Below are positions 1 through 8,767 of a stretch of DNA of 38,586 nt, piece by piece. This DNA comes from Promethearchaeota archaeon (lineage in GTDB: Archaea; Asgardarchaeota; Lokiarchaeia; Sigyniarchaeales; SOKP01). The stretch's first letter is position 1, and each line of letters starts with the position of its first letter. The position numbers and the translations under genes were made by a program. The stretch lies in contig SHMW01000034.1 of the NCBI GenBank assembly GCA_008080735.1, forward strand, positions 1-38,586, given 5' to 3'. Below the pieces are notes generated by a model that saw only the letters and a program-made list of their open reading frames with translations, did not search any database and was not told the DNA's origin.

Positions 1-88
1 AATTATATTATATTTTATATCTTATATATATATTATTATACAAGATATACATTCCCACTTAAGAAATGTTATTACCCTATGCATAAAC

Positions 89-2155
89 TTAGAAGTATTG
101 GGAAGTTAAAGTGGAAATTTGACCTAAAAGATCGGGTTTTTGTATATTGCTTTCATAAAATGTCTTTATCTGGGAAAAAATTGTGGAGAACGGAACCTCC
201 GGTTGTTTAATAAATGGTGTGAGGTTAAAGTATGGGGTAGGGAATATAAACTCGAAATTCGGAACCCACTCATCAGAGATGAGCATATTATATATTTCAT
301 AATGTTGGTTTTGGATTTGTTGGTCCAATTCTGACAAATATAGCATACGAACTAAAGCTTCTGATAGTTTTTGAAAATAAGAGATATATTCATTGCGCAT
401 AGATGGAGCAGTCTTTTCGCGTAAATTGTTAGAATGCTGAATATCATAATTGTATTGAGTGAGAAATTGTAATATTTTGCTTACCGCAGCTACCGATTTG
501 GGAAGTGAATGGGGCATTGGCAAGGTTTTAATAAAACTACCGTTAAAGCGGAGATATCCTTGCGACATATGAAGCGTACTGTATAGACTTTTAAACAGAG
601 AGTCAATAAAGTGTGAATTTAGAATTGCTAGAAGAGCGAATAATTCATTAGTGGAAAGGGAGGGAATTCGTATAAAATATAGACCCGTGATATTTGTGAA
701 AATTCCCGGATCGTAAGCACAAGTTAAATCTTTCGCAATTTCTCGAAAAATTAATTTTTGCGTTGAGATTATTTCCATCTTGGATTTATTTTCCACGGGA
801 GTATGAAAATAGCTCACGGGTAATGAATGATTTGCGATTCGGATTTTTTTGTGGAATTTATAGTAGAATTTTCCAACATTCCCGGTACCGAGAAGAATTA
901 GGTCATCTTCGGACTGGTTTTTCTCATCCGCGCATTTGTAATATTTTCCATAATTTGTGAAAGCGTAAGGGCGATAAATTATCTGTAAATCACTAAATTT
1001 TCCTTCCATAGTCTCAAAATGAGAAAAGAGGGAATTTATCAAGTTAATATCACCTTTGAGAGGTATAACCCTATCTGGTAAGGAATATAATTGTTCTTGG
1101 GTGATGCTTTGTCTATTGGAATTAGTTAAATCCGTCAGTTTTTTAATACTATCATAAGTTTGAATCGTTATTTTACTTTCCTTCGTAGGCGGAGTATTAA
1201 AAAGAGTCAAAATAATAGGATAGACTGAATGAGTAGAGAAGATTTGTAACGAGGAGATATTTAATATCTGGGTGATATGGGCATTTTTCATGAGCAAATT
1301 TCGAATTTTAACTCCATAATTAGAGGATAAAAACTTATTTGTGATAATAAAGCAAAGAATTCCATAATCTTGTTTCAAAATACGTAAAGATTGTTCTATA
1401 AATACAATAGACAAGTCAAATAACTTATATGCGGATTCAAAGGATCTATAAAGCTTTTGTTTATATGATTTATTCATTGTTTTATTGTCAACATAAGGGG
1501 GATTTCCAATGATAATATTGAATTTAAATTTCGGACGGTAATTCAGGAGAAAATCGTGGTCTAAGATGTTGAACTTGATGCCTAGATCATTGATGGAGGC
1601 GCCGATCCTATCTAAATCTTTGAGGTTTGGGGTTTTAAACTTATTTAAAACATCGCTTTTATTGGGTATATCTTCGAGCAACCATATAAATAGACGTATT
1701 TTTGATATAATACACGCATTTTTATCAAAATCTATACCATATAAATTATCCTCTATGATTTGTGTTTTTAAAGTCCACCTGTCAGTCTTCGGAAATAATA
1801 CACAATAAAAAGTGAGTAATAATTCTGCTAATTGAATTAAAAATCTGCCCGAACCGCAAGATGGGTCTAAAATTAAGATATTTCGCACTTGGTCTCGTAA
1901 TAAGGTTTTATCGGTTTGCTTCTTAGTTATAGTTTTGAGAAAAGGCTCAATAGATTTTAATAAATTTTTACCGAGTTGTATGTTAAAGAATTGGTTAAAA
2001 TATTTAATGAACGTATCAGTGACCATTAATTTGACGATCTCTGTAGGAGTATATACCGACCCAGTTTTTTTAGGAGCAGAATCTTTATCAAATTTCTTTA
2101 ATTCAAACGTTTTTATTAGATTCTCGAAATGATGTATTTTTTGATTCCTATTCAC
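89..2155 (-). CDS. N6-adenine DNA methyltransferase, Eco57I/TaqI-like
   Basis: This 688-residue protein should transfer a methyl group from SAM to adenine N6 in DNA. The SAM-binding motif I (DPSCGSGRF) lies near residue 100 and the catalytic motif IV NPPY near residue 217. The N-terminal stretch GSVYTPTEIVKLMV is typical of Eco57I-class enzymes. The C-terminal third resembles TaqI-type target-recognition domains (a LRFNGSFIKTLPMP-like segment). There is no room for the nuclease domain found in full type IIG enzymes of about 1000 residues, and no restriction gene is visible on the right side, so it may be an orphan methyltransferase. A partner to the left of the window cannot be excluded. The methyltransferase call is firm; the target site is unknown. 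Confidence 0.88.
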   Translation of the reverse strand: MNRNQKIHHFENLIKTFELKKFDKDSAPKKTGSVYTPTEIVKLMVTDTFIKYFNQFFNIQLGKNLLKSIEPFLKTITKKQTDKTLLRDQVRNILILDPSCGSGRFLIQLAELLLTFYCVLFPKTDRWTLKTQIIEDNLYGIDFDKNACIISKIRLFIWLLEDIPNKSDVLNKFKTPNLKDLDRIGASINDLGIKFNILDHDFLLNYRPKFKFNIIIGNPPYVDNKTMNKSYKQKLYRSFESAYKLFDLSIVFIEQSLRILKQDYGILCFIITNKFLSSNYGVKIRNLLMKNAHITQILNISSLQIFSTHSVYPIILTLFNTPPTKESKITIQTYDSIKKLTDLTNSNRQSITQEQLYSLPDRVIPLKGDINLINSLFSHFETMEGKFSDLQIIYRPYAFTNYGKYYKCADEKNQSEDDLILLGTGNVGKFYYKFHKKIRIANHSLPVSYFHTPVENKSKMEIISTQKLIFREIAKDLTCAYDPGIFTNITGLYFIRIPSLSTNELFALLAILNSHFIDSLFKSLYSTLHMSQGYLRFNGSFIKTLPMPHSLPKSVAAVSKILQFLTQYNYDIQHSNNLREKTAPSMRNEYISYFQKLSEALVRMLYLSELDQQIQNQHYEIYNMLISDEWVPNFEFIFPTPYFNLTPFIKQPEVPFSTIFSQIKTFYESNIQKPDLLGQISTLTSQYF

Positions 2156-2307
2156 ATCAATTATAATTCCTTTTCCATTGAATATTTTATGAGTTTATTA
2201 AAGATTTTATTCCCTAATAAAGCTGAGTAATGTGAGTAGAATTTAAAATATTAAACGCAAATTTAATAAATTTAGCTTTAACAAGTGATAATAGGTGTTG
2301 ATGGATA

Positions 2308-3198
2308 ATGGTTGAAAAATCTTTCTTACAAAAAATTATGAAATCTCCTGAAAGGATCTCTCAATTTGGATTTAATAAAATTTCGTCCATACTGAAGGAC
2401 GCAAAAGCACTATTTGAAGAAGAATCACTCATATTAAATCTATATGCCCCAGATTCTGATGTATTTGTAATCGGGGATCTGCATGGAAATCTTGAATCTT
2501 TACAAAGGATTCATGCGATAATTCAAGAAAAAAACCCAAAGTATGTAGTTTTTTTGGGAGATATTGTAGATCGCGGTTCATACCAAATAGAATGCCTTGG
2601 ATTCGTCTTGTCTTTAAAAATTTTAGAGCCTGATAAATATTTTATACTTAGGGGCAACCACGAAACTCTTCAAATGAATAAATATTATGGATTTTATCAA
2701 GATTTTAATATGAGATTTGGTCAAGAAGGGGACTTTACTGAGATCTTATCTCTATATAATCTATTGCCTATATGTGCCATTATAAACGATTCCACCTTAT
2801 GCCTACATGGAGGAATCCCAGAAAATATGGAAATTTTAGATCAAATACATGATTTAAAACAAAAAGAGCTGAATTATAATCCCTCGGGTTCAGTAGAGGA
2901 GGGTATCTTTCAAATGCTATGGAACGACCCCAAGGAGGGTCTCTCGGGTTTCATGAACAGTTTTAGGGGAGAAGGGATTAAATTCTTCGGAGGGGATGTT
3001 CTTGGAAAATTTTTGGATAAGTATGAGTTAAAATCTGTCATCCGTGCCCATGAAGTATTTCCGGCAGGATATAAATGGTTTTTTGAAGGAAGACTCCTCT
3101 CTATTTTCTCTTCATCCAATTATAGAGGTCAAGGTTCAAATGTTGCCGCCTATGCCAGAATTGAAGGGGACAAAATTTTTACAGAAATTATTGAATGA
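2308..3198 (+). CDS. PPP-family serine/threonine protein phosphatase (PP1/PP2A-like)
   Basis: A 296-residue metallophosphatase with every signature of the eukaryotic-type PPP family. GDLHG has D57 and H59, GDIVDRG has D85 and D88, GNHE has N117 and H118, LHGG has H167, and RAHE has H248, followed by an SSSNY segment matching the SAPNY loop. These residues bind the two metals and position the attacking water. The length equals a bare PPP catalytic domain with about 45 extra N-terminal residues; no membrane segment or regulatory domain is present. It likely dephosphorylates cytosolic phosphoserine or phosphothreonine proteins. It lies alone between a minus-strand methyltransferase and a minus-strand cyclotransferase-like gene. 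The family is certain; the substrate is unknown. Confidence 0.92.
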   Translation: MVEKSFLQKIMKSPERISQFGFNKISSILKDAKALFEEESLILNLYAPDSDVFVIGDLHGNLESLQRIHAIIQEKNPKYVVFLGDIVDRGSYQIECLGFVLSLKILEPDKYFILRGNHETLQMNKYYGFYQDFNMRFGQEGDFTEILSLYNLLPICAIINDSTLCLHGGIPENMEILDQIHDLKQKELNYNPSGSVEEGIFQMLWNDPKEGLSGFMNSFRGEGIKFFGGDVLGKFLDKYELKSVIRAHEVFPAGYKWFFEGRLLSIFSSSNYRGQGSNVAAYARIEGDKIFTEIIE

Positions 3199-3236
3199 TT
3201 TAATAGTTACCATAATAAAGTGCTAATCTAGCGTAT

Positions 3237-3662
3237 TCATTTTACTAATTCCGGAAATTTTTCTATGATCTCGAGATGCTTTGCTATTTCTTGTTTCCAT
3301 CTATCAGATTTGTCCATATCTAGGGCCAAATCTTCCCGCTTTATAGTTGATTCCGTTGGAACATATATAAACGCTTGGAATTTACTCCCATCCTTCAGTT
3401 CTATAACGGTTTTTACCCGTTTATATAATCCAGAAGGGACTCCTTCATAATAGTCCAGTTTTCTTAATTCTTCTTGATTTACATCAAATTTAAGAGCCCA
3501 AAAAGAAGAGTCTGGATCTGGCAGAACATAGGGAAACCAATTTCCTTTGGGAAATATCCGTTTAAAGCCAATTACACGACAAACCATCACATTTGATTTG
3601 TTTTTCCAATATCCTTTGGTAATAAACGTACCATATCCAACTACGGAAATGTTCTCAGACAT
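3237..3662 (-). CDS. Gamma-glutamylcyclotransferase-like (AIG2/GGCT) family protein
   Basis: A 141-residue protein with the GGCT-like fold signature. It starts with a VVGYGTF substrate-loop motif, and the expected acidic residue lies in LDYYEGVPSGLYKR around residue 75. In this family such enzymes release 5-oxoproline from gamma-glutamyl amines, although many members are uncharacterised. The ATG is preceded by GTGAT seven bases upstream, a good archaeal Shine-Dalgarno, which supports this start. It is convergent with the phosphatase gene and upstream of the Sm gene on the same strand. The fold is well supported; the exact substrate is not. Confidence 0.8.
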   Translation of the reverse strand: MSENISVVGYGTFITKGYWKNKSNVMVCRVIGFKRIFPKGNWFPYVLPDPDSSFWALKFDVNQEELRKLDYYEGVPSGLYKRVKTVIELKDGSKFQAFIYVPTESTIKREDLALDMDKSDRWKQEIAKHLEIIEKFPELVK

Positions 3663-3741
3663 CTATGAAATCACTAAATAAGTTAAAAATTAGAAAATGA
3701 TAACTTGAAACTAATAGAAGCGAGGTAGAAAGATATGAATT

Positions 3742-3990
3742 TTAAATTAATTCGCTCGCATCGGGCTTAATAAACAAAAGATTGTTGCCTCTAATGAAGA
3801 TTTCACTGTATTTAGCCACTGGACTTCCATCAAGGATCTCAGTGGCGTCTTCAAGGATCATATTCATATATGCATCGATTTCCTTTAGTAATCCTCTATA
3901 TTCTGTACCATCCTTTAAACGTAGTAGAATCTCTGAATTTTGAGCATTCTGTAATATTGTGAGCGGATTTTTAGATTGCTGTTTCGACAT
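3742..3990 (-). CDS. Sm-like archaeal protein (LSm)
   Basis: An 82-residue protein of the Sm/LSm family, which forms heptameric rings that bind U-rich RNA. Sm1 runs through LRLKDGTEYRGLLKEIDAYMN and Sm2 through IFIRGNNLLFI, including the RG of the RNA-binding loop. The N-terminal PLTILQNAQ helix is typical of archaeal Sm proteins. The length is normal. It probably acts in RNA processing or turnover in the cytoplasm. A weak AAGG sits about 12 bases before the ATG, so initiation may be leaderless or weakly SD-dependent. The upstream gap of about 120 bases is AT-rich and shared with the divergent methyltransferase gene. Confidence 0.93.
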   Translation of the reverse strand: MSKQQSKNPLTILQNAQNSEILLRLKDGTEYRGLLKEIDAYMNMILEDATEILDGSPVAKYSEIFIRGNNLLFIKPDASELI

Positions 3991-4109
3991 TTTAATTTAA
4001 ACCTTCAATAAATAAATTTCTTGTAATATACTTAAAGTTAATTATAAGAATAATTTTAATTTAATCCTATTAAATCTTAATACCATTAAAATTTATTGGT
4101 CTTGACAAA

Positions 4110-4718
4110 TTGAAAAAGGAACGCACAAAGAAAAAAAAAGGAATTAAAGAAAAATATAATGCTACTTCTTTTTTTTACGATAAAAGATATGGAAACATTC
4201 AATTTCAAAAATATGACGAAATAATTTACCCAGAAGATTTGGAAAAGACACTTATTTTTGATGCAGGATGTGGCACGGGTTTACTCTCGGAATATTTCCA
4301 AAAGATGTTTGATTCAGTAGATCAAATGAATTTTAAATATGTTGGTGTAGACATTTCAATCCAGATGATGCAAAACTTTATGAAAAAACTAAATAAGATT
4401 CAGAAAAAAGTCTCCAACAAATATAATCTTATTTTAGCAGATTTAGAAAATCTCCCTATACGTAAAAACAGCTTTAATCTGTTAATTTCCATTACCTCTT
4501 ATCAAAATTTACCAGATATAAGGAAAGGATTCGAAGAATCTTTAGAAATTTTAAAGAATAACTCATTGATGATAATTTCAATATTAAGAAAAAAATTAGA
4601 AAAAGAGAACCTAATATCATTTTTTGAGGATAAAATGGAAATTCTTAAGGTCATAGATGAACAAAGGATTGAAGATATCATCATTAAAGGATTAAAAATA
4701 ATAAAGAGTCCATTTTAA
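4110..4718 (+). CDS. Class I SAM-dependent methyltransferase
   Basis: A 202-residue Rossmann-fold methyltransferase. Motif I (FDAGCGTGLL) binds SAM near residue 52, YVGVDISIQMM supplies the acidic post-I strand, LADLENLP is motif II/III, and FNLLISITSYQNL is motif IV. The substrate cannot be read from sequence. The start given is a TTG, and no ATG, GTG or TTG lies upstream in frame. The first residues are a lysine-rich run (KKERTKKKKG) that may bind nucleic acid. No clear Shine-Dalgarno precedes the TTG, so the start is uncertain. It is divergent from the Sm gene and convergent with RIO2. Confidence 0.78.
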   Translation: MKKERTKKKKGIKEKYNATSFFYDKRYGNIQFQKYDEIIYPEDLEKTLIFDAGCGTGLLSEYFQKMFDSVDQMNFKYVGVDISIQMMQNFMKKLNKIQKKVSNKYNLILADLENLPIRKNSFNLLISITSYQNLPDIRKGFEESLEILKNNSLMIISILRKKLEKENLISFFEDKMEILKVIDEQRIEDIIIKGLKIIKSPF

Positions 4719-4733
4719 AAACTACTAATCTGT

Positions 4734-5612
4734 CTATTCTTTTAAAAATGATTCTAAAATCTCGCCTGTATCACATTCAATATGATATTTCTTTCGAAAA
4801 TAATCGCAAATATTTTTTATATCTCGTCTTAAAATCCTAATAGCGTTGGGATGATCAGCCGAAACAGATTGTAACCAATCGATTATTAATATATTGCCAT
4901 CTTTATCAGCAACAATATTAAATTCTCCCATATCACCATGAATAAGGTCAGCTTTTTGATATATTAGCCGCATCTGCTTGATTATTTCTTGAAAAATGTA
5001 TTCTGGATCGTCAATATCCTTATAATAGGCGAGTTCTTTTCCACGTAGATATTCCATTACGATGACGTGCCTGTTATAATCTATTGGTTTCGGAGTTTTT
5101 AGATTGATATCGTAAATCTTGCTTAACGCATTATATTCCCGTTTTGCCGCTAAACGATTCACGTATAACCAAGATAAATGAGTTCTATTCCCAATGATAT
5201 TACGATAACGTTTTATATTTCGGAAAGAAGTCCGCCCCATTCTGTAAATCTTTAGGGCGAAAATATTTTCCTCATCGTCCATACAACTGTATACGTCTGA
5301 TTCCTTTCCTTTTCCTAGAAGCGGACCAAGCTGGCTAATTATCTCTTTTTCAACAAGAGTATGAAGAGCCAATACATCATACCCAATAGAATTCAATTTA
5401 TAGGACACGACATATTGAGCCGCATTTCTAATCGTGAGGCCAATTTTATGAACTTTTTTTAATCTGTATAGCGTCTCCTCCATAGGATACCTCGAATAAA
5501 AACGGATATCACTCACTTTAACATATTCTGACTTTTTCATTCCTTGTTCGATTGCCATCAGAATTCTAAAATCTTCTTTTTCAAGGTCTGGGAGGAGTCT
5601 ACCCGCTTCCAT
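4734..5612 (-). CDS. rio2: RIO2-type atypical serine kinase/ATPase
   Basis: A 292-residue RIO2 protein, which acts in the final maturation of the small ribosomal subunit. Residues 1-90 form the RIO2-specific winged helix. The ATP loop is GKGKESDVY near residue 100, followed by the flexible-loop signature GRTSFRNIKRYR. The catalytic loop is HGDMGEFN and the metal-binding motif is IIDWLQ, where the common archaeal form is IDWPQ. The SWLYVNRLAAKREY helix is also family-specific. The ATG has GTGAG five bases upstream. The length is normal for archaeal RIO2. Neighbours are unrelated by function, which is usual for this gene. Confidence 0.95.
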   Translation of the reverse strand: MEAGRLLPDLEKEDFRILMAIEQGMKKSEYVKVSDIRFYSRYPMEETLYRLKKVHKIGLTIRNAAQYVVSYKLNSIGYDVLALHTLVEKEIISQLGPLLGKGKESDVYSCMDDEENIFALKIYRMGRTSFRNIKRYRNIIGNRTHLSWLYVNRLAAKREYNALSKIYDINLKTPKPIDYNRHVIVMEYLRGKELAYYKDIDDPEYIFQEIIKQMRLIYQKADLIHGDMGEFNIVADKDGNILIIDWLQSVSADHPNAIRILRRDIKNICDYFRKKYHIECDTGEILESFLKE

Positions 5613-5685
5613 TTAATCTCACTTCAAGTAATTTAATAAAAGAATTTGAGAGAAATTAAATCTTTCATAAATAAATAAAAATCAG

Positions 5686-6477
5686 TTAATTTGGGATAAA
5701 AATATATTTTTTATAGGTTTTAGAGAATGAAACTGTCTCATAGACAATTGGAATAGTCTCAATGAGTAATGCCATCAAATTTAATATTATAAAAAAGATA
5801 AAATCAGATTTCGGGATTAAAAACAAAATATCAGTAGAACCTTCCTGAAATAAAAAGAGGAATATTCCCTGGCTAATATAAAGTAAGATCCCAATATCAA
5901 TACTTATAACTATGATACTCAAAATAATTAGCCAAAAATCTTTCTCGTAAAATGCAATTAGAAGGTTAATAGAAAAAAGGATGAGGGTTGAAATCGTAAT
6001 TATTCTATACACAAACAACATAAAGAAATAATTGGTGGAAGATATTTGATAGCTAGATGTGTTTGAGGGAAGGAATAAAAGACTTGCTATATAAAATATG
6101 GATAAAATCTTCAAAAAAGAACTGATTGTAATTATAGCAAAAGTTATCCTTATTGTCGAAAATTTGCTATATTTTAATTTTCCCCTCTTTTTGTTTTCTT
6201 TGGCAAGTTCCAACATATTTTCGATTTGATTCGTTATTTCGGAGGGAAATTTGTTTTGATTCTCAATAATATTCCAATTTTTATCGCTATTTTCTGATAA
6301 TAAAGAGAATAATTGAGCTTCAGCCTTTCTCTTTCTGGCCCTTTTTATATTCGGCCCCTCCCAGATATAAATTTTTTCATGCTCCGTATCAATAAAAGCA
6401 CATATATCATGAAAAAGAAGGATCTGAGTTTCTTCTATCCATCTATTCTCTTCATTATAAATAAATATTTTAAGCAT
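5686..6477 (-). CDS. Gelsolin-like domain fused to four transmembrane segments
   Basis: A 263-residue protein not recognised as a whole. Residues 13-75 follow the gelsolin-repeat pattern: an acidic D24, a hydrophobic strand ending in D30-T31, then KIYIWEG (W39, G41), a basic helix rich in A and E, and a strand leading to a KFPSE-like turn. After a charged linker come four predicted membrane helices at about 108-133, 146-172, 175-205 and 218-240. Gelsolin-domain proteins that bind actin are known from Asgard archaea, usually as soluble one- or two-domain forms. If the domain is real, this is a membrane-tethered version facing the cytosol. The call rests on eye alignment. An unrelated domain of the ADF-H/gelsolin superfamily is possible. 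Confidence 0.6.
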   Translation of the reverse strand: MLKIFIYNEENRWIEETQILLFHDICAFIDTEHEKIYIWEGPNIKRARKRKAEAQLFSLLSENSDKNWNIIENQNKFPSEITNQIENMLELAKENKKRGKLKYSKFSTIRITFAIITISSFLKILSIFYIASLLFLPSNTSSYQISSTNYFFMLFVYRIITISTLILFSINLLIAFYEKDFWLIILSIIVISIDIGILLYISQGIFLFLFQEGSTDILFLIPKSDFIFFIILNLMALLIETIPIVYETVSFSKTYKKYIFIPN

Positions 6478-6588
6478 AAGGTCATTTCTATAAAATTTTA
6501 CTAATTAAAATGCTTTTCTAACAAGTTACAACTCAAAAAAACAATAGAAACAAATAAATAAAAAAAGTAAGCTAGGAAAAAATTAATA

Positions 6589-7497
6589 TTAATCTTCTAT
6601 TCTATCCTTCAATTCTTCCCATAGTTGATTTACATACTGCTTATATTGTTGAATTTCCTCTTCCTTTATCCCAGCAAATCGTTTTTGTGTTTTAAGATAT
6701 TCCCTTATAGGTGTTCTATTTTCCTTATCTAAATATTTCTTACTTTTCTTAGATAAAGTAAATTTACCGTTCTCAACTTCATAGAGAGGCCAAAAACCCG
6801 TTTCCACAGCTAGTCTGCCAATACTTATAGTGTCCTTAGGGTCATATCCCCATCCTGGAGGACAAGGCGCTAAAATATGAATATATTTCGTTCCTTGAAT
6901 GGTTTTCGCTTTTTGGAATTTTTCATAGAGATCGAAGGGATATGATGCGCAAGCAGTGGCAACATACGGAATTCCATGGGCTTCTAGGATCTTTGGCATA
7001 TTTTTTTTATGCCCTAATTTTCCGTCTGGTGTTGTTGTGCTGAACGCGCCCAAAGGAGTAGATCCACTTCGTTGGACCCCAGTATTCATATAAGCTTCAT
7101 TATCATAACATGCATATATAAAATTAGTTCCTCGTTCCGCAGCTCCACTTAGTGCTTGTATCCCAATATCGGTAGTTCCACCATCTCCTGCGAAGGCGAC
7201 TGTACAGATTTCTTTATCTAAGCCTTTATCTTCTAGGGAAGCGATAATACCAGAAGCTGACGCCCCAGTCGTCGCAAATGGAGTGTGTAAAACTGAAAGC
7301 TTTGTGGAACAGAATCCTTGCATTCCGTGTAATACGGTCAAACAAGAAGCAGGGACTGTAAGGATTGTATTAGGTCCCAATGCTTTTAAGGCAATTCGAT
7401 ATATTAATGCCATTCCGCATCCCGCACAAGCTCGTGTTCCAGGATAAATAAATTCTTCTTCTCTAAGATCCATAACATTTACCATTTTAACTCTCAT
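6589..7497 (-). CDS. porB: Pyruvate:ferredoxin oxidoreductase, beta subunit (TPP-binding)
   Basis: A 302-residue beta subunit that carries thiamine diphosphate for the oxidative decarboxylation of pyruvate to acetyl-CoA with reduction of ferredoxin. The N-terminal CAGCGMAL has two of the cysteines that hold the proximal 4Fe-4S cluster. GDGGTTDIG begins the TPP/Mg motif, and YDNEAYMNTGVQRSG is the hallmark PorB loop. The stated ATG overlaps the end of porA. A second ATG four codons in sits just after a GGGGATGAGAG stretch and may be the true start (7485). It is the last gene of porDAB. The family is certain; pyruvate is inferred from similarity to archaeal Por rather than Vor or Kor. Confidence 0.93.
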   Translation of the reverse strand: MRVKMVNVMDLREEEFIYPGTRACAGCGMALIYRIALKALGPNTILTVPASCLTVLHGMQGFCSTKLSVLHTPFATTGASASGIIASLEDKGLDKEICTVAFAGDGGTTDIGIQALSGAAERGTNFIYACYDNEAYMNTGVQRSGSTPLGAFSTTTPDGKLGHKKNMPKILEAHGIPYVATACASYPFDLYEKFQKAKTIQGTKYIHILAPCPPGWGYDPKDTISIGRLAVETGFWPLYEVENGKFTLSKKSKKYLDKENRTPIREYLKTQKRFAGIKEEEIQQYKQYVNQLWEELKDRIED

Positions 7498-8767
7498 CCC
7501 CTTTTTTTAGAAAATCTAATTCGTCTAATTTTAATCCAATAAATTCTGTTTTACTTGAAAATTCCCTATTTTCGGCGTATTTTAGTCCTTGGTTCACTCC
7601 ATAGATAATTTGGTCATCACTCACGTTTCTCCCACCTAAACCAATCACGAATCCTTTAATAAAGGGTGGATGATCAATGCCATATAATGCTGCTTTTAAT
7701 TCATATGCAAGAACGCCTTCATGTCCATAGCCAATATCCCTATCAAAGACAATTATATTGTCAAATTGCTTGAAATATTCTCGTAGTTCTGAGACCGGGA
7801 ATGGTCTAAATAATTTTAAGCTTACTAGACCAATTTTCAGACCATCTTTCCGCATCTTATCAATTGCACTTCTGGATTGGGATGCCACAGACCCCATGGC
7901 AAATATTACAGTATCGGCATCTTCAGTTTTATATTTCTTGTAAACACCATTTCCATAGGATCGACCAAAAGTTTCGGCAAATTCATCATGCACTTCTTTT
8001 ACAATATTAATAGAATTTTCAAGCGCTTTCTGTAGTGAATATCTGAATTCATAATACCCAGGCGCGGTACCCTCTTCTCTCTTAACAATATGAGGTGTGG
8101 TGACTGGGTCGACTCCCTTTACTTGAGAGATGTCTGATAAATTAATATGGTGCTGTAAAGGAGGTAAAAATCCATCAATTGCTTCTTGGGGTTCTAAAGT
8201 AATGGGCATCATAGTGTGACTTAAAATATATCCATCATACCCGACAATAGCAGGCAAAAAAACGCGTGGGTCTTCTGCGATCTTAAATGCTTGAATATTT
8301 GTATCATATATTTCTTGATTATCCTCAACAAACATCTGAATCCAACCGACATCTCGTATGGTCATAAAATCTTGGTGATCTGTCCATACACTCCAGGGAC
8401 CTCCGAGTGCTCTTGTTGCTAAATTGATTACAATTGGTAAACGGTTACCAGATGCCCAAGGAAGCATCTCATACATCAACTCTAATCCATGGGCAGAAGT
8501 TGCAGTTCCAACCCGAGACCCAGTAGCAGAGGCGGCACAGCATACAGCAAGCGCCGAATGTTCCGACTCGACTTTTACGAACCTTGCTTTCATCTTTCCT
8601 TTTGCAATAAAATCCGAGATCTTTTCCACTACCGGACTCTGTGGAGTAATGGGATATGCAGAAATAACGCCTACATTTGCTTGTCGAAATGCATGGGCAG
8701 CTGCATGATTTCCCGTGACAATTTTCGTAATTTTTTTATTTTTGGTCGATTCGATTGTCTGAGTCAT
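7487..8767 (-). CDS. porA: Pyruvate:ferredoxin oxidoreductase, alpha subunit
   Basis: A 426-residue alpha subunit. The N-terminal domain carries GNHAAAHAFRQANVGVISAYPITPQSP, the pyrimidine-binding region that contacts TPP across the subunit interface. The middle LGGPWSVWTDHQDFMTIRDVGW block and the C-terminal transketolase-like domain (ending in GLGGRNVS) are typical of PorA. Its start directly abuts the porD stop, and its end overlaps porB by about 11 bases, so the three genes are almost surely cotranscribed and translationally coupled. The SD-like GGTGG lies about eight bases upstream. Confidence 0.94.
   Translation of the reverse strand: MTQTIESTKNKKITKIVTGNHAAAHAFRQANVGVISAYPITPQSPVVEKISDFIAKGKMKARFVKVESEHSALAVCCAASATGSRVGTATSAHGLELMYEMLPWASGNRLPIVINLATRALGGPWSVWTDHQDFMTIRDVGWIQMFVEDNQEIYDTNIQAFKIAEDPRVFLPAIVGYDGYILSHTMMPITLEPQEAIDGFLPPLQHHINLSDISQVKGVDPVTTPHIVKREEGTAPGYYEFRYSLQKALENSINIVKEVHDEFAETFGRSYGNGVYKKYKTEDADTVIFAMGSVASQSRSAIDKMRKDGLKIGLVSLKLFRPFPVSELREYFKQFDNIIVFDRDIGYGHEGVLAYELKAALYGIDHPPFIKGFVIGLGGRNVSDDQIIYGVNQGLKYAENREFSSKTEFIGLKLDELDFLKKGDES

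Noticed and set aside
1..88. AT-rich left edge with TATA-like runs
   Set aside because: It may be the 3' flank of the methyltransferase gene; no gene to the left is visible to assign a promoter to.
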